Source of the DNA: Hahella sp050299855 | Lineage (GTDB): Bacteria; Pseudomonadota; Gammaproteobacteria; Pseudomonadales; Oleiphilaceae | NCBI GenBank assembly: GCA_050299855.1 | Contig: JBNKWQ010000030.1 | Coordinates: 1 to 64,000, forward strand | DNA: 64,000 bases | Direction: 5' to 3' | Part shown: in pieces, positions 16,055-24,944 of the stretch | How positions within the stretch are numbered: the first letter of the stretch is position 1 | Layout: the number at the start of each line of letters is the position of its first letter | The notes under the pieces: model-generated | What the model saw: the letters and a program-made list of their open reading frames with translations, nothing else | What the model was told of the DNA's origin: nothing | Databases searched by the model: none | Position numbers and translations under genes: made by a program

Positions 16055-16648
16055 ATGCCCCTACCTCCGAAGGACAAACCCTACGCTTTTAAAGACAGAG
16101 TAGAACTGGCAATTGACGATTTTGCCAAACTCGAAAAACCTACGGTTAAGGATCTAAATAAGCTGGGAATTATTGGTCAAGTTCAAGAACGTGTTGATAC
16201 TTACCGTGCTGCGGCTATGAACATGACTCTAGATGAGTTGGAAAATGAAAAGCACAATCCCGATAAGCTCGCCCAATTTATGGAGGGCCTCGGCGATCCC
16301 AGACCCCATCCACTTTGTGACGCCCATGCGATTATTTCAGGCGGTCATGCATCAGCGGTTAAGCTACGGGGAGTTCTTGCTTGGTTTCAAAGACGCATCG
16401 ACGATCCTATCAATGGATGTTGGTTACCTCGCAATACCGATGCAAAAAAACATATGCCACACTGGCTAAAAGATGCAGTCCCCCATAGTCGTATTCATAG
16501 AAAGCACTACTATGAATGGCTGGAAAGTTTTATAAACCTCATCGATATCAAAAATGATGCAATGCTTGTACAAGCCCTTAAAATGACCGAAAGGAAATTG
16601 CAAACTTCAACGTTTCCTCCAAGGGTTATGTTGCCAGCCGGAAAGTAA
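16055..16648 (+). CDS. AHH-family nuclease toxin
   Basis: This 197-residue protein has a helical N-terminal part (1-80) and an AHH/HNH-Endo VII-type nuclease domain (about 84-165). The key motifs are CDAHAIISGGH (88-98), INGCWLP (119-125) and HSRIHRKHYY (144-153). The first motif reads DAHA rather than AHH, so one histidine of the name motif is replaced; His91, His144 and His148 remain. AHH domains are usually the C-terminal tips of large polymorphic toxins; here it is a short stand-alone protein, as in orphan toxin modules. An Imm11-like gene follows after two bases. Confidence 0.65.
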   Translation: MPLPPKDKPYAFKDRVELAIDDFAKLEKPTVKDLNKLGIIGQVQERVDTYRAAAMNMTLDELENEKHNPDKLAQFMEGLGDPRPHPLCDAHAIISGGHASAVKLRGVLAWFQRRIDDPINGCWLPRNTDAKKHMPHWLKDAVPHSRIHRKHYYEWLESFINLIDIKNDAMLVQALKMTERKLQTSTFPPRVMLPAGK

Positions 16649-16650
16649 AA

Positions 16651-17235
16651 ATGACGATCTATCGTATACATCAAGATGACAGCTACTTGGTCTTCAACAT
16701 TCCTTCACAAGAGGTGTTAAGCAAACTGGGGCGAAACTATCCCGTCCATATTGATCGTTCGCCAATAAAATACTCCGCTGTCTGGAATGAACCACTCAAT
16801 ATTAAGTTTCTACCGTCGGTGGGCAGCAAAGCCACAGAAATTCCCGATATCAGCGTTTCTGATGGGCGGATTTTTCTAAACGAGAAAGCTTATGATGCCT
16901 TAGGTGACGAACTAGCTAATGATGGCGAATTTTTACCTGTGATATTTGACGGTGGCACAGGAGTAATATTTAACCCGTTAACGATAGCAGAAGACTTAGA
17001 AGCACTTGATGAAACTCTAACGTCCTATGACCGCTATGAGAATCTGGAGCATTTTGGATTTAAAGAGGACAAGCTGAGAGACACTGCAATATTTCGCGCC
17101 CGGATCGATAAATGTTACGGCATATTTGTTACGGAGCGACTGACGGCTATTCTTGAAAAGACCAGATTAAGCGGCTTCCATATCCAGCCTGATGTAGCTG
17201 ACTTTACAGGTGAGGCCTCAGGGGAAAAACATTAA
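16651..17235 (+). CDS. Imm11-like immunity protein
   Basis: This 194-residue protein matches the Imm11 (former DUF1629) layout: MTIYR start, IPDISV, NDGEFLPVIFDG, and a late FRARIDKCYGIFVTERL followed by a C-terminal helix. Its position two bases behind the AHH nuclease supports an immunity role. It is the full-length version of the broken gene at 1641-2150. Confidence 0.65.
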   Translation: MTIYRIHQDDSYLVFNIPSQEVLSKLGRNYPVHIDRSPIKYSAVWNEPLNIKFLPSVGSKATEIPDISVSDGRIFLNEKAYDALGDELANDGEFLPVIFDGGTGVIFNPLTIAEDLEALDETLTSYDRYENLEHFGFKEDKLRDTAIFRARIDKCYGIFVTERLTAILEKTRLSGFHIQPDVADFTGEASGEKH

Positions 17236-17348
17236 GTTTAGGAACTAATTGTGGATCTGATTCCATTTGTTATTGACCATCATAGCCTTGATTCCCTTCA
17301 ACCTTTTCAGACAGAATAGCCCCTTTCTATCAAAAGGATGATGAAGAA

Positions 17349-17501
17349 ATGGCCAACAACCCAAAGGATCGAAAATTTCCCAGACCACCATTGTTCAAGC
17401 CGACGCAGGAAAGCATAAAGGCGCTATCTGAAGCTTTCGAGAAAGCTAAGAGTAGCAAGAAAGGAAGCAAAAATTGGACAATGGAAATTCACAATGGGTA
17501 G
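17349..17501 (+). CDS. Small basic protein upstream of YafO-like toxin (candidate antitoxin)
   Basis: This 50-residue frame begins MANNPKDRKFPRPP and has a short amphipathic, lysine-rich helix (ALSEAFEKAKSSKKG). It overlaps the YafO-like start by 8 bases (ATGGGTAG), the usual coupling of antitoxin and toxin genes. It does not resemble YafN. No family is recognised, so the antitoxin role is an inference from order. Confidence 0.45.
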   Translation: MANNPKDRKFPRPPLFKPTQESIKALSEAFEKAKSSKKGSKNWTMEIHNG

Positions 17502-17982
17502 AGCTTATAAAATTTGGTTTTGCCCCGAGCTAAAGAGCTTGTTTAATCTCCATCCTCAGCTACACAATCTCATAAAAGACTTTGTTGCCTATAAAAAAGG
17601 CGAGCTTTTATTTAACGGCGAAGGTGTCGGTTATATCAATGCCAGCTATATTCTAGGGCGGGATGTACCTTATGATATGCCTCCTGTTTGTGTTGAAAAT
17701 GCCTACCATATCCATGCTCTTGAAAAAGACTCTAAGGATCATATGCTAGCAAAGCGCCGGCATCCGCGTAATCAATATAAGTGGACCAGTAATATAGCGT
17801 TGGTGTATTGCACACACTGGACTGAGTCGCATAAAGCAGAGCACGAGAAAAGCATTTTTGGGATACTGGATTTCACTACAGATGCACACGTATTCAATCA
17901 TAACCGTAAGGCTGAACTTGAAACTCTCATTGAGGACTTTGAAAGAGCGATTGATCGCGATCTGGGGGTAGAAACATGGTAA
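17494..17982 (+). CDS. YafO-family mRNA interferase-like toxin
   Basis: This 162-residue protein resembles YafO: DFVAYKKGELLF after the first helix, then AYHIHAL (YafO has VAHIHLA), then ALVYC, and a C-terminal helix. YafO is a ribosome-dependent mRNA interferase of about 132 residues; this one has roughly 25 extra residues in the loops. It is flanked by overlapping genes on both sides, making a three-gene operon. Confidence 0.65.
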   Translation: MGRAYKIWFCPELKSLFNLHPQLHNLIKDFVAYKKGELLFNGEGVGYINASYILGRDVPYDMPPVCVENAYHIHALEKDSKDHMLAKRRHPRNQYKWTSNIALVYCTHWTESHKAEHEKSIFGILDFTTDAHVFNHNRKAELETLIEDFERAIDRDLGVETW

Positions 17983-18404
17983 CCATCACAAATTTTTGGC
18001 AGACGGTACAACCGAAAAAAGCAGGCATCTATTATCTGGTTGCTCTACGTACCCCTTTGGGAATTACCTACGACATACTTTCCTGGGTTAGCAACCCTGC
18101 CGGATATAATTGGGAAGGCATGGAAGACAATGTTGTAGCTCATGTCAGACTGGGTGATGTACTGAAAAAACTTACCGGTATGGAATCCCCATTGGAAGAC
18201 AAGAAAGCTATTGGACCACTGAAGTGGTTAAGTGGGGAGCCACCAAAAGACAAAAAAATTCTTGCAGCCCTCCCCTATGAATACGATTTAGTTGAATGGG
18301 ATCAAGAACTCGGCTGGCCTTCATATATCAATTCGATTGTTGGCTACCTGGTTATTGATGAGCTACTGGATATTGTGGCGCAGGAATTACCTTTTAGCCT
18401 CTGA
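17976..18404 (+). CDS. Unknown soluble protein, third gene of the YafO-like operon
   Basis: This 142-residue protein overlaps the toxin by 7 bases (ATGGTAA). It is tryptophan-rich, and its segment LKWLSGEPPKDKKILAAL resembles the short W-x-P patterns of DUF551-like phage proteins. It could be an extra immunity or regulatory factor. Function is unknown. Bases 18405-18620 hold no gene but include GTGGATCTGACCC, similar to the end of repeat C. Confidence 0.5.
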   Translation: MVTITNFWQTVQPKKAGIYYLVALRTPLGITYDILSWVSNPAGYNWEGMEDNVVAHVRLGDVLKKLTGMESPLEDKKAIGPLKWLSGEPPKDKKILAALPYEYDLVEWDQELGWPSYINSIVGYLVIDELLDIVAQELPFSL

Positions 18405-18620
18405 TCGATATCTACTCTCCTTCTGGGTCTGATTCGCAGTGCAACATCAATTGTGGATCTGACCCTAGCTATCAGAGCACACCTGACTCGGGCTCAGTAT
18501 ATTTTCAATGTTAAAGAAGGGATTTGAGGGAAAAAGTCGCTTGGCTGTTCCATATGAATTCTGAATCAGAATCTTTCCAGTGACTACCTGAAAAATTGCC
18601 CATTTAAGGAAGATGCGATT

Positions 18621-19172
18621 ATGGGAAAGAAGAAATATGTCTATCAAAATCAACTCAAGACTGTCTCCAGTATTGAAGAGCGGATACAAGCGCTGATTGA
18701 AAAACATCGGAGTCTCAAAGATGACAATCTGGGGGTAATGTTCCGGACTGTCATCGATCCCAACCAAACGACTACCTACGAAGAAGGTTTTCATGGAAGG
18801 GGAAAGCTCAATAAAGGTGTTCGCGAATGTGATTTTAAATTTAGCGAGAGTAATCCTGACTGGATTGAAGCAAGCGATAAGCACGGACTTTCATTCTCAA
18901 GCACCATGGATCACGCAATTGATATAATGGAGTTCCTCGGTAAATTGCAAAAAAAGAGCACCAAAATCAATATGGCCTATTGGATTTTGGAAGGTAACCC
19001 ATGTATCCCACAGGACATGAAATTCGTCAAAGACCCAAAAAGTGAAGGGCACTACCTGTTAACCATCACCAAGAGTATGACGATTAATCAATTGGTTGAA
19101 AAACTTCGGTGGATTTCACAAAGAATGGCTATTATGAACGACTTAACATTGGAGGCTTATAAAGATGCTTGA
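18621..19172 (+). CDS. Tse2-like toxin candidate, second copy
   Basis: This 183-residue paralogue of 11025-11540 has GLSFSSTMDHA in the middle, then MAYWILEGNPCIPQDMKFV, and HYLLTITKSMTINQLV near the end. The arrangement is like Tse2-family ADP-ribosyltransferase-type toxins. The two copies have diverged strongly in the first half, as expected when toxins and partners coevolve. It overlaps its partner gene by 8 bases. No export signal is visible. Confidence 0.5.
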   Translation: MGKKKYVYQNQLKTVSSIEERIQALIEKHRSLKDDNLGVMFRTVIDPNQTTTYEEGFHGRGKLNKGVRECDFKFSESNPDWIEASDKHGLSFSSTMDHAIDIMEFLGKLQKKSTKINMAYWILEGNPCIPQDMKFVKDPKSEGHYLLTITKSMTINQLVEKLRWISQRMAIMNDLTLEAYKDA

Positions 19173-19488
19173 GTTTTCAAAGGATGAGAAAAACTCCCAG
19201 ATATTAGCAATTCATTACGCGCGGAAGATGAATAACCCCCTATTTTTAAGCTTCGTCTCCTCACATACCGATATCACCGGCAAAGAAGATGCCATTAGCA
19301 TCACGGAAGCCTTTTGGGAGATGACTGATTTGGCAGCCGAAGACAATCAGAATGACCGAATTGTTGAAGGCATTGCTGATTTAGAGTTTTGGCTACAGAA
19401 ACTGTTTAATCTGGTGAGGGGCTATATCATCAATTGCGGCTATAAGGACGTCTGGGCAGAAACGACAAAAAAAATTAATGGTCGATAA
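19165..19488 (+). CDS. Helical partner (candidate immunity protein), second copy
   Basis: This 107-residue acidic, helical protein has ITEAFWEMTDLA in the middle and LVRGYIINCGYKDVW at the end, matching the paralogue at 10714-11028. Its ATG lies inside the toxin's last codons. The same order and coupling in both copies support a toxin/immunity pair. Confidence 0.55.
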   Translation: MLEFSKDEKNSQILAIHYARKMNNPLFLSFVSSHTDITGKEDAISITEAFWEMTDLAAEDNQNDRIVEGIADLEFWLQKLFNLVRGYIINCGYKDVWAETTKKINGR

Positions 19489-19555
19489 CGAGACCTTTAA
19501 CATAAGCATTACCCCTTTGAACTACCCTCTAAATCCCAGCCTGGAGTAATCATCA

Positions 19556-19735
19556 ATGAAAATAGAAATAGACGACGAAATAGCTCGAAAATGCGTTCTT
19601 AGCGAAAGAGAGGCATTAGGGCTTCTGGCAATTGCCATTTATAAAGCCAAGGGATTCCTGACTCACTTGCTGGGGAAATTTTGGGGGGGCATATTCTGGC
19701 CAATGTGGATCGGACCCAATAATCTTGGGGAATAA
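19556..19735 (+). pseudogene. UPF0175-like antitoxin, C-terminal part replaced
   Basis: A 59-residue frame starts MKIEIDDEIARKCVLSERE and continues ALGLLAIAIYKAKG, which fits the N-terminal half of UPF0175 proteins. The normal HTH-like second half (LSLGKAAELAGM) is replaced by an unrelated hydrophobic tail, FWGGIFWPMW. It is probably a broken antitoxin. Confidence 0.4.
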
Positions 19736-19784
19736 AAATTTTTTCTGTTGAAGTAGTTGTTAAATGTCACCAAGGATCTAGGCC

Positions 19785-20018
19785 GTGCTAAGCAATTTAG
19801 AACAAGAAGAAACATGGCTCAAAGGATGGGATGAGCTAGATATTCTTATAGAGAAGCACCCAGGATGCTATCTTTTACTTCCTGAATACAGCGAGGTTTC
19901 GTTGGGTGAAGCACATCAATGGATTCAAGATGCTGCATATGAGAGCAACAGAACTATTTTTAAAATAGAGTATTACAAAGGTAAAAGCTCAATACTAATT
20001 AATAAGGTGCCAGCGTAA
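19785..20018 (+). CDS. Small hypothetical protein
   Basis: This 77-residue soluble protein starts at a GTG. It has mixed alpha/beta character with WLKGWDELDILIE at the start and YYKGKSSILIN near the end. No family is recognised and the ribosome binding site is weak. Confidence 0.35.
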   Translation: MLSNLEQEETWLKGWDELDILIEKHPGCYLLLPEYSEVSLGEAHQWIQDAAYESNRTIFKIEYYKGKSSILINKVPA

Positions 20019-20226
20019 TGTCTTCAGTAAAATTGTTGCCACCCAACAATGCGAATTACTTTCTACTAAGCATCCTAAATATGTCGAGGGCTTTTGAACA
20101 GGTATGATATATAAATAAGGTGGAATAGTTTCAATTTGATCTGACACTTCTTCTTGAAAATAGAGAGGGTTACCGGTTTTGATGGAGGTGCCAACCATTC
20201 ATCGAAACACACAAAGGATAACCCTC

Positions 20227-20444
20227 ATGCAACATAGTAACCAACGAATCATCAAACATAAATTGGGTTTATTGAATCTGGCAGAAGAATTGGGGAATGT
20301 CTCTAAAGCTTGTCAGGTGATGGGCCTGTCCCGCGATACTTTCTATCGATACAAATCAGCGGTCGAGGAAGGTGGTGTTGAAGCGCTACTGGAAAAGACT
20401 CGACGAAAACCCAATCTGGCTAACCGTGTGGATACAGAAACCGA
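20227..20444 (+). pseudogene. IS481-family transposase, N-terminal fragment
   Basis: From ATG 20227 the frame reads MQHSNQRIIKHKLGLLN and GLSRDTFYRYKSAVEEGG, the HTH region typical of IS481 transposases. It is cut after about 73 residues, exactly where repeat B begins at 20445. The DDE domain is missing. Confidence 0.75.
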
Positions 20445-20609
20445 GGACAAAGTGGGACAGCCATAAAATTGTTGGTGACTAAACCTGGATTCGCCTGGCA
20501 TTGGTAGGTTGGGAAGAGTGCAACGAATCCCAACAAGCAGAACTGATCAACGCCCCGACGTCATTATTCTCGCCGCTCAAGTTCTATGTGGATCTGCCCC
20601 CGATAGCTC
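20445..20609 (+). repeat. Repeats B and C, head to tail
   Basis: Repeat B runs 20445-20503 (GGACAAAGTGGGACAGCC onward) and repeat C runs 20504-20609 (GTAGGTTGGGAAGAGTGCAA onward, ending CCCCGATAGCT). The B-C junction is the same as at 14678/14679. Bases 20610-20735 hold no clear gene. Confidence 0.8.
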
Positions 20610-20735
20610 CAGAAGAGCCCGCTGTTGCGGCGGAAATAGTGTACTATCATCGACAGAAAGACCAGTTAAAGCAACCTGACTCTAACAAATGCCCCTGAAA
20701 ATCCGGGGCGGTTCAGGACACCATCATTTCAGCCT

Positions 20736-23700
20736 ATGAATTCGATATTCTACCTTCCACGCAGACTCTCGAGTCATGACACCACATACACTGAATCAGA
20801 ACTGCTGGTCGCTTCGAATTATGTTGTTGTCTTGGCCGAACCCGGTGGCGGGAAAACAGCACTAATGGAGAGCCTAGCCCAACAACTGGGTACTTACGCC
20901 ATAACTGCAAACGTGTTCGCACATATGGGACCTACCGAAGTAAATCTCCCATTTGTGATTGATGCTTTTGATGAGTTAGCTAAGGTAGATAAAACAGGCA
21001 TTCACAAGCTTCTCGCTAATGCCAGGAAGGCTAATCCGACGCATGTCATTATTTCTAGTCGTTCCAGTGAGTGGGACATCGCCTCAACAAGTGTATTCAA
21101 ACAGTATTTTGGGCACCTACCTCTGGTAGTTAGGCTTTATGAATTTGATGAAGCGGAACAACGGGCAATATTTGAGCATCATGCACAAGAAGAGGACTTC
21201 GCTGTATTCCAGACTGAGGTCGCTCGATTTGACTTGGAAGCTCTTCTCCCAAACCCTCAGTTTCTGAAACTGTTTGCTGATGCTTATATTGAGAGCGACA
21301 GGCGCTTTATCGATAAACAGTCAATCTTTGCAAAAGCAGTCGAACATCTGGCGAAGGAAGTAAACACCAATGTCGCGAAAACCAATCCGGCACTTTCGAC
21401 CACTCAAAAAGTTAATCTGTCGGCGGAGGTTTTCGCCAAGCTCTTGCTGTCCGGTACTGAAGGAGTCAGTACCAGCGAAGCCACAGAAGAGCGGATGTAT
21501 CCTTTACTGGCATCTCTGTTTAGCAGTGACACAGTGACTTACGGCATTCTGGCAACTCGGCTTTTCAAACCCGGCAATAGCGCAGACCAACATCGTCCGA
21601 TTCACAAAATCGTTGCCGAATACTGCGCAGCAGACTTTCTCACCAGGCGGATAGCAGACCCAGCGGACCCTCTGACGCTAGCCAAGTGCCTTCCAATCAT
21701 CGCTCCAAATTCCACAGTGCGGGATGAACTCCGGGGATTGCTAGGTTGGATGGCTGCCCTAGGCAACAAACCCATAGAGAAATCCGCAATAGCACTTGAT
21801 CCTTATGCGGTGCTTGCAAACGGCGATCCTTCCCGGCTCCAATCATCTTCCAAGCGCCAGCTTTTAAAACGGCTAATAGAAATTGAAGCCAAAGATCCCT
21901 ACTTTCGACGAGGGGATTTCTGGCGCAGGTTCAGCGTTGTAGGTTTCTTCACCCAAGACGTTGTTGACGAAATCAAACCACTTCTGGTGACCGGAAGTGA
22001 TGGGCACCTGCGCGATCTTATTCTTGAACTATTGGTAGGGTCGTTGGTAATCGATCTGTTAGTAGATGAGTTACATCAACTCGTATTGGCGCCCGACGAA
22101 AGCGAGAATACTCGCCTGTTAGCAAGTAAGTGTTTGCTCAAAATAGAGAGTCATGATCATCGCGCTGATGTGGTAGCTCTTGTTTCTGAGGCGAGTCAAT
22201 CTTCGCTAAAGGTAGCGGCCAAGATCATTGAAACTATAGGCCCAGAAAAATTCGAACTAAATTACCTTGTGCATTTTTTTCGTGTCTGTACAAAACTGTA
22301 CCTCAGTCAAGAAGAGCGCCGTAGACGCATTATAGGCGCCCGCTACTTCATAAAGCATTTTATCACCAAGCTCGACATCACAACTATTGAAAAGCTTTTG
22401 GATGAGCTTACCAAAGAGCTAGACTGTACATGCGGAAAGAAACCTTATAGATGTGATTGTCGAAACGGTATAAGCAAAATCGTTGGGTTATTGCTGGATC
22501 AATATTTCGAGCTTGTAAAACCGCCTTATGATCCGGTTCGTGTATGGAAATGGGTTGAAAAACTAAGCTTCTCTACGCCCATAACTGCAGGACAAAGTAT
22601 GGCGGTCCAAGCTATACATGAAGATCATGACCTACGCCGAGGCATTATCGCTCATGTCTTTGGATGTCTAACTGACTATGAACAGATCTCCCAGACTAAA
22701 ATAGAAAAATTCGGCAGGTATTCCCACTCCGGCCTTATCTTTCAGGTTGATGACAAAAAGTTCGTAGCTGACCTGGCATTTAAGAATGGCAATACCAATT
22801 TGTGGGCAAGTTTTATACCGATTCCTAATTACTACCATAACGAAGAGAATCAATATACAAACAGCTTACGACGACACATGCGCGAACAAGCCTTAGCTGA
22901 CCCACAATTAATGCAAAAGTGGGCTGGTTTTAACAGGGCTATAGTGCAATCCAAACGTGAAAACCAACATTGGCATGTTAGAAATACTCGACAGATTAGA
23001 CGCTATCACAGGCACGAAAAAGATATCCGAGCAGCAAACATCAAGTACGTCCAAGAAAATAGGGAACTTGTCGAAAGTGGACACCATTGGGGTAGCTTGG
23101 TTCACTTTGCCCATTTGGTACTTAACTCCCCAGACGACATTGAGCACGAAGTTGGCGACGAGACGCTCGTTCGGAACGCGCTTCGAAACTGCCTCGATTT
23201 TATTGCACCAGACATTCCTGACCTGCCCAAGCTCGCTGAACTACAGTGTGCTTCAGAAGTATTAGATTCTGAAACAGTACTTTATGCCGCTTGCATGGAA
23301 AACATGCGTGTTAAAGGCAACCTGGAGGATGTTGATTATCGGCTCCTGAAAGCTCTGCGCACTAATATACACATGAGTTACAGTGCAGTATCCGAAGAAG
23401 ATCTCGATGCACTAATTGCCGAAGTTGACCGCCTAATCTTTCCTGATTCAGGAAGTGTTGAGAGTTTTCTCCGGCAGTACGTTGAACCACAATTGGCGCA
23501 GCCAGAATGTGCTCATCCTGAGATTTGGTTGTTGCAAGGAGAAGATGTCTTCAGCCAATTCCGCGCCACACTCTCAATTGAATGGCTGAGGCGTTTTCGC
23601 GAATTGGCCCTTCAGCCACTAAATACGCTGTTTCAGATTGCGGCTCAGTATGGCAATCGTGAAGACTTGAAAAAAGTCATTCTGGAACGTTGCGCTGAGT

Positions 23701-24761
23701 TCATGGCCGACTGGCCCAATCCGACTGCCAGTGAAGATATCGAACAAAAACGCATATTCTGGCTCGTCCGAGCGTGGTACTTTCTTGAAGACACACCTGA
23801 GAAATACTGGGATTGGCTCAAATCGGATAAAGACATATTGCCCATAATTTACAGGCGATCTGGGAGACTAGGCCATATCGAAAATTCATTCTGGCCCAAG
23901 CTCATAGCTGGCAAGGTTGAAGCCATTTTAGATGCCTTCATCGATAAATGGCCCAGGGTAGATCTACCAAGCCCTTGGGGAACGGAAATTCCCAAAGAAG
24001 AAAACGCATACCGCTTCTTAATCGAACTAATATGGTCAATCAATTCAGATGATCCCGACAATGCGATTCCTGTCCTCGACCGGCTTATTTCCGATACGCG
24101 TTTCGCAGACCTACACAAGGACTTGAAGAGCATACATGCCAGTCAAGTCAGGAAAAAAGCACTTAGGGATTTTGAACCACCGACACCCGAGGAAATCGTA
24201 AACCGACTGGACCGCGACGCAGTAGTTACTGTTGAAGGTCTGCGTCAACTAGTGATCCAGGAGCTCCAAGACTTTCAGAAAACCATAGATGGCGGAGAGT
24301 TCAACTCCGTCGACCGGTTTTATGAAAAAGGTGTACGACTAGACGAAGTAAAATCTACAGAGATTATTGCAGAACGCCTCAACTTGAGACTCGAGCCACA
24401 ACGTATTTCAGTGACACCTGAGCATCAGTTAAAAAGTGCAAAAAGGAGTGATTTCACTGTAACCAAGATGATTAGGGGCAAGAGACGACTACTTGTTACA
24501 GAGGTCAAAGGACAGTGGCATGATGAGCTATACACAGCAGCTTCCGCTCAACTGTATGAACGCTACGCCATCCACCCAGACGCCGAACAACAAGGCATTT
24601 TCCTTGTAGTCTGGTTTGGTGCGGATGAAAAAGTTGCGGGACGCAAAAAACACGGAATTGGAAGCGCTCAGGAACTTAAAAACAGAATTGAAGCAACGCT
24701 ACGGCCAGAACTTAAAGGGCTAATAGATGTTTTCGTTCTTGATGTGTCCAAGCCCCAATAG
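20736..24761 (+). CDS. Large NACHT-like NTPase with C-terminal PD-(D/E)xK nuclease-like domain
   Basis: This 1341-residue protein has a P-loop NTPase at its very N-terminus: Walker A AEPGGGKTA (34-42, Lys40) and Walker B FVIDAFDEL (73-81, Asp76, Asp79, Glu80), with a sensor-like VIISSRSSEWD near 105-115. This is the NACHT/STAND pattern. The long middle (about 250-1150) is helical and probably solenoid-like. The C-terminus has Asp1239, then LLVTEVKG with Glu1256 and Lys1258, then a helix with Gln and Tyr, fitting the D-x(n)-ExK core of Mrr-like nucleases. It is probably an intracellular sensor that activates a nuclease, as in antiphage defence. A CxCGKKPYRCDC cysteine cluster near residues 565-577 may bind zinc. 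The gene stands alone between repeats inside a split IS481 element. Confidence 0.7.
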   Translation: MNSIFYLPRRLSSHDTTYTESELLVASNYVVVLAEPGGGKTALMESLAQQLGTYAITANVFAHMGPTEVNLPFVIDAFDELAKVDKTGIHKLLANARKANPTHVIISSRSSEWDIASTSVFKQYFGHLPLVVRLYEFDEAEQRAIFEHHAQEEDFAVFQTEVARFDLEALLPNPQFLKLFADAYIESDRRFIDKQSIFAKAVEHLAKEVNTNVAKTNPALSTTQKVNLSAEVFAKLLLSGTEGVSTSEATEERMYPLLASLFSSDTVTYGILATRLFKPGNSADQHRPIHKIVAEYCAADFLTRRIADPADPLTLAKCLPIIAPNSTVRDELRGLLGWMAALGNKPIEKSAIALDPYAVLANGDPSRLQSSSKRQLLKRLIEIEAKDPYFRRGDFWRRFSVVGFFTQDVVDEIKPLLVTGSDGHLRDLILELLVGSLVIDLLVDELHQLVLAPDESENTRLLASKCLLKIESHDHRADVVALVSEASQSSLKVAAKIIETIGPEKFELNYLVHFFRVCTKLYLSQEERRRRIIGARYFIKHFITKLDITTIEKLLDELTKELDCTCGKKPYRCDCRNGISKIVGLLLDQYFELVKPPYDPVRVWKWVEKLSFSTPITAGQSMAVQAIHEDHDLRRGIIAHVFGCLTDYEQISQTKIEKFGRYSHSGLIFQVDDKKFVADLAFKNGNTNLWASFIPIPNYYHNEENQYTNSLRRHMREQALADPQLMQKWAGFNRAIVQSKRENQHWHVRNTRQIRRYHRHEKDIRAANIKYVQENRELVESGHHWGSLVHFAHLVLNSPDDIEHEVGDETLVRNALRNCLDFIAPDIPDLPKLAELQCASEVLDSETVLYAACMENMRVKGNLEDVDYRLLKALRTNIHMSYSAVSEEDLDALIAEVDRLIFPDSGSVESFLRQYVEPQLAQPECAHPEIWLLQGEDVFSQFRATLSIEWLRRFRELALQPLNTLFQIAAQYGNREDLKKVILERCAEFMADWPNPTASEDIEQKRIFWLVRAWYFLEDTPEKYWDWLKSDKDILPIIYRRSGRLGHIENSFWPKLIAGKVEAILDAFIDKWPRVDLPSPWGTEIPKEENAYRFLIELIWSINSDDPDNAIPVLDRLISDTRFADLHKDLKSIHASQVRKKALRDFEPPTPEEIVNRLDRDAVVTVEGLRQLVIQELQDFQKTIDGGEFNSVDRFYEKGVRLDEVKSTEIIAERLNLRLEPQRISVTPEHQLKSAKRSDFTVTKMIRGKRRLLVTEVKGQWHDELYTAASAQLYERYAIHPDAEQQGIFLVVWFGADEKVAGRKKHGIGSAQELKNRIEATLRPELKGLIDVFVLDVSKPQ

Positions 24762-24802
24762 AATGGTTCGTCACGAGTGGCTGACGAACTCAATATTTCT
24801 CA

Positions 24803-24916
24803 AGGACACCCACCCAATATCTCATTCTATGCTCAATCCAAGCTGACACCCGCTCCCAAGGGCTTCAGCTTTCCCATCAACTTTAGCGATCTATAGCGAT
24901 ATTCAATGGGTGTCCT
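24803..24916 (+). repeat. Repeat A, full copy 3
   Basis: The ends are AGGACACCCACCCAATATC and the inverted GATATTCAATGGGTGTCCT. It lies 41 bases after the NTPase stop and is followed, within 30 bases, by the C-terminal part of the IS481 transposase. Confidence 0.8.
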
Positions 24917-24944
24917 GGGCTATGTGCTGGGCTATGTGATTGCT

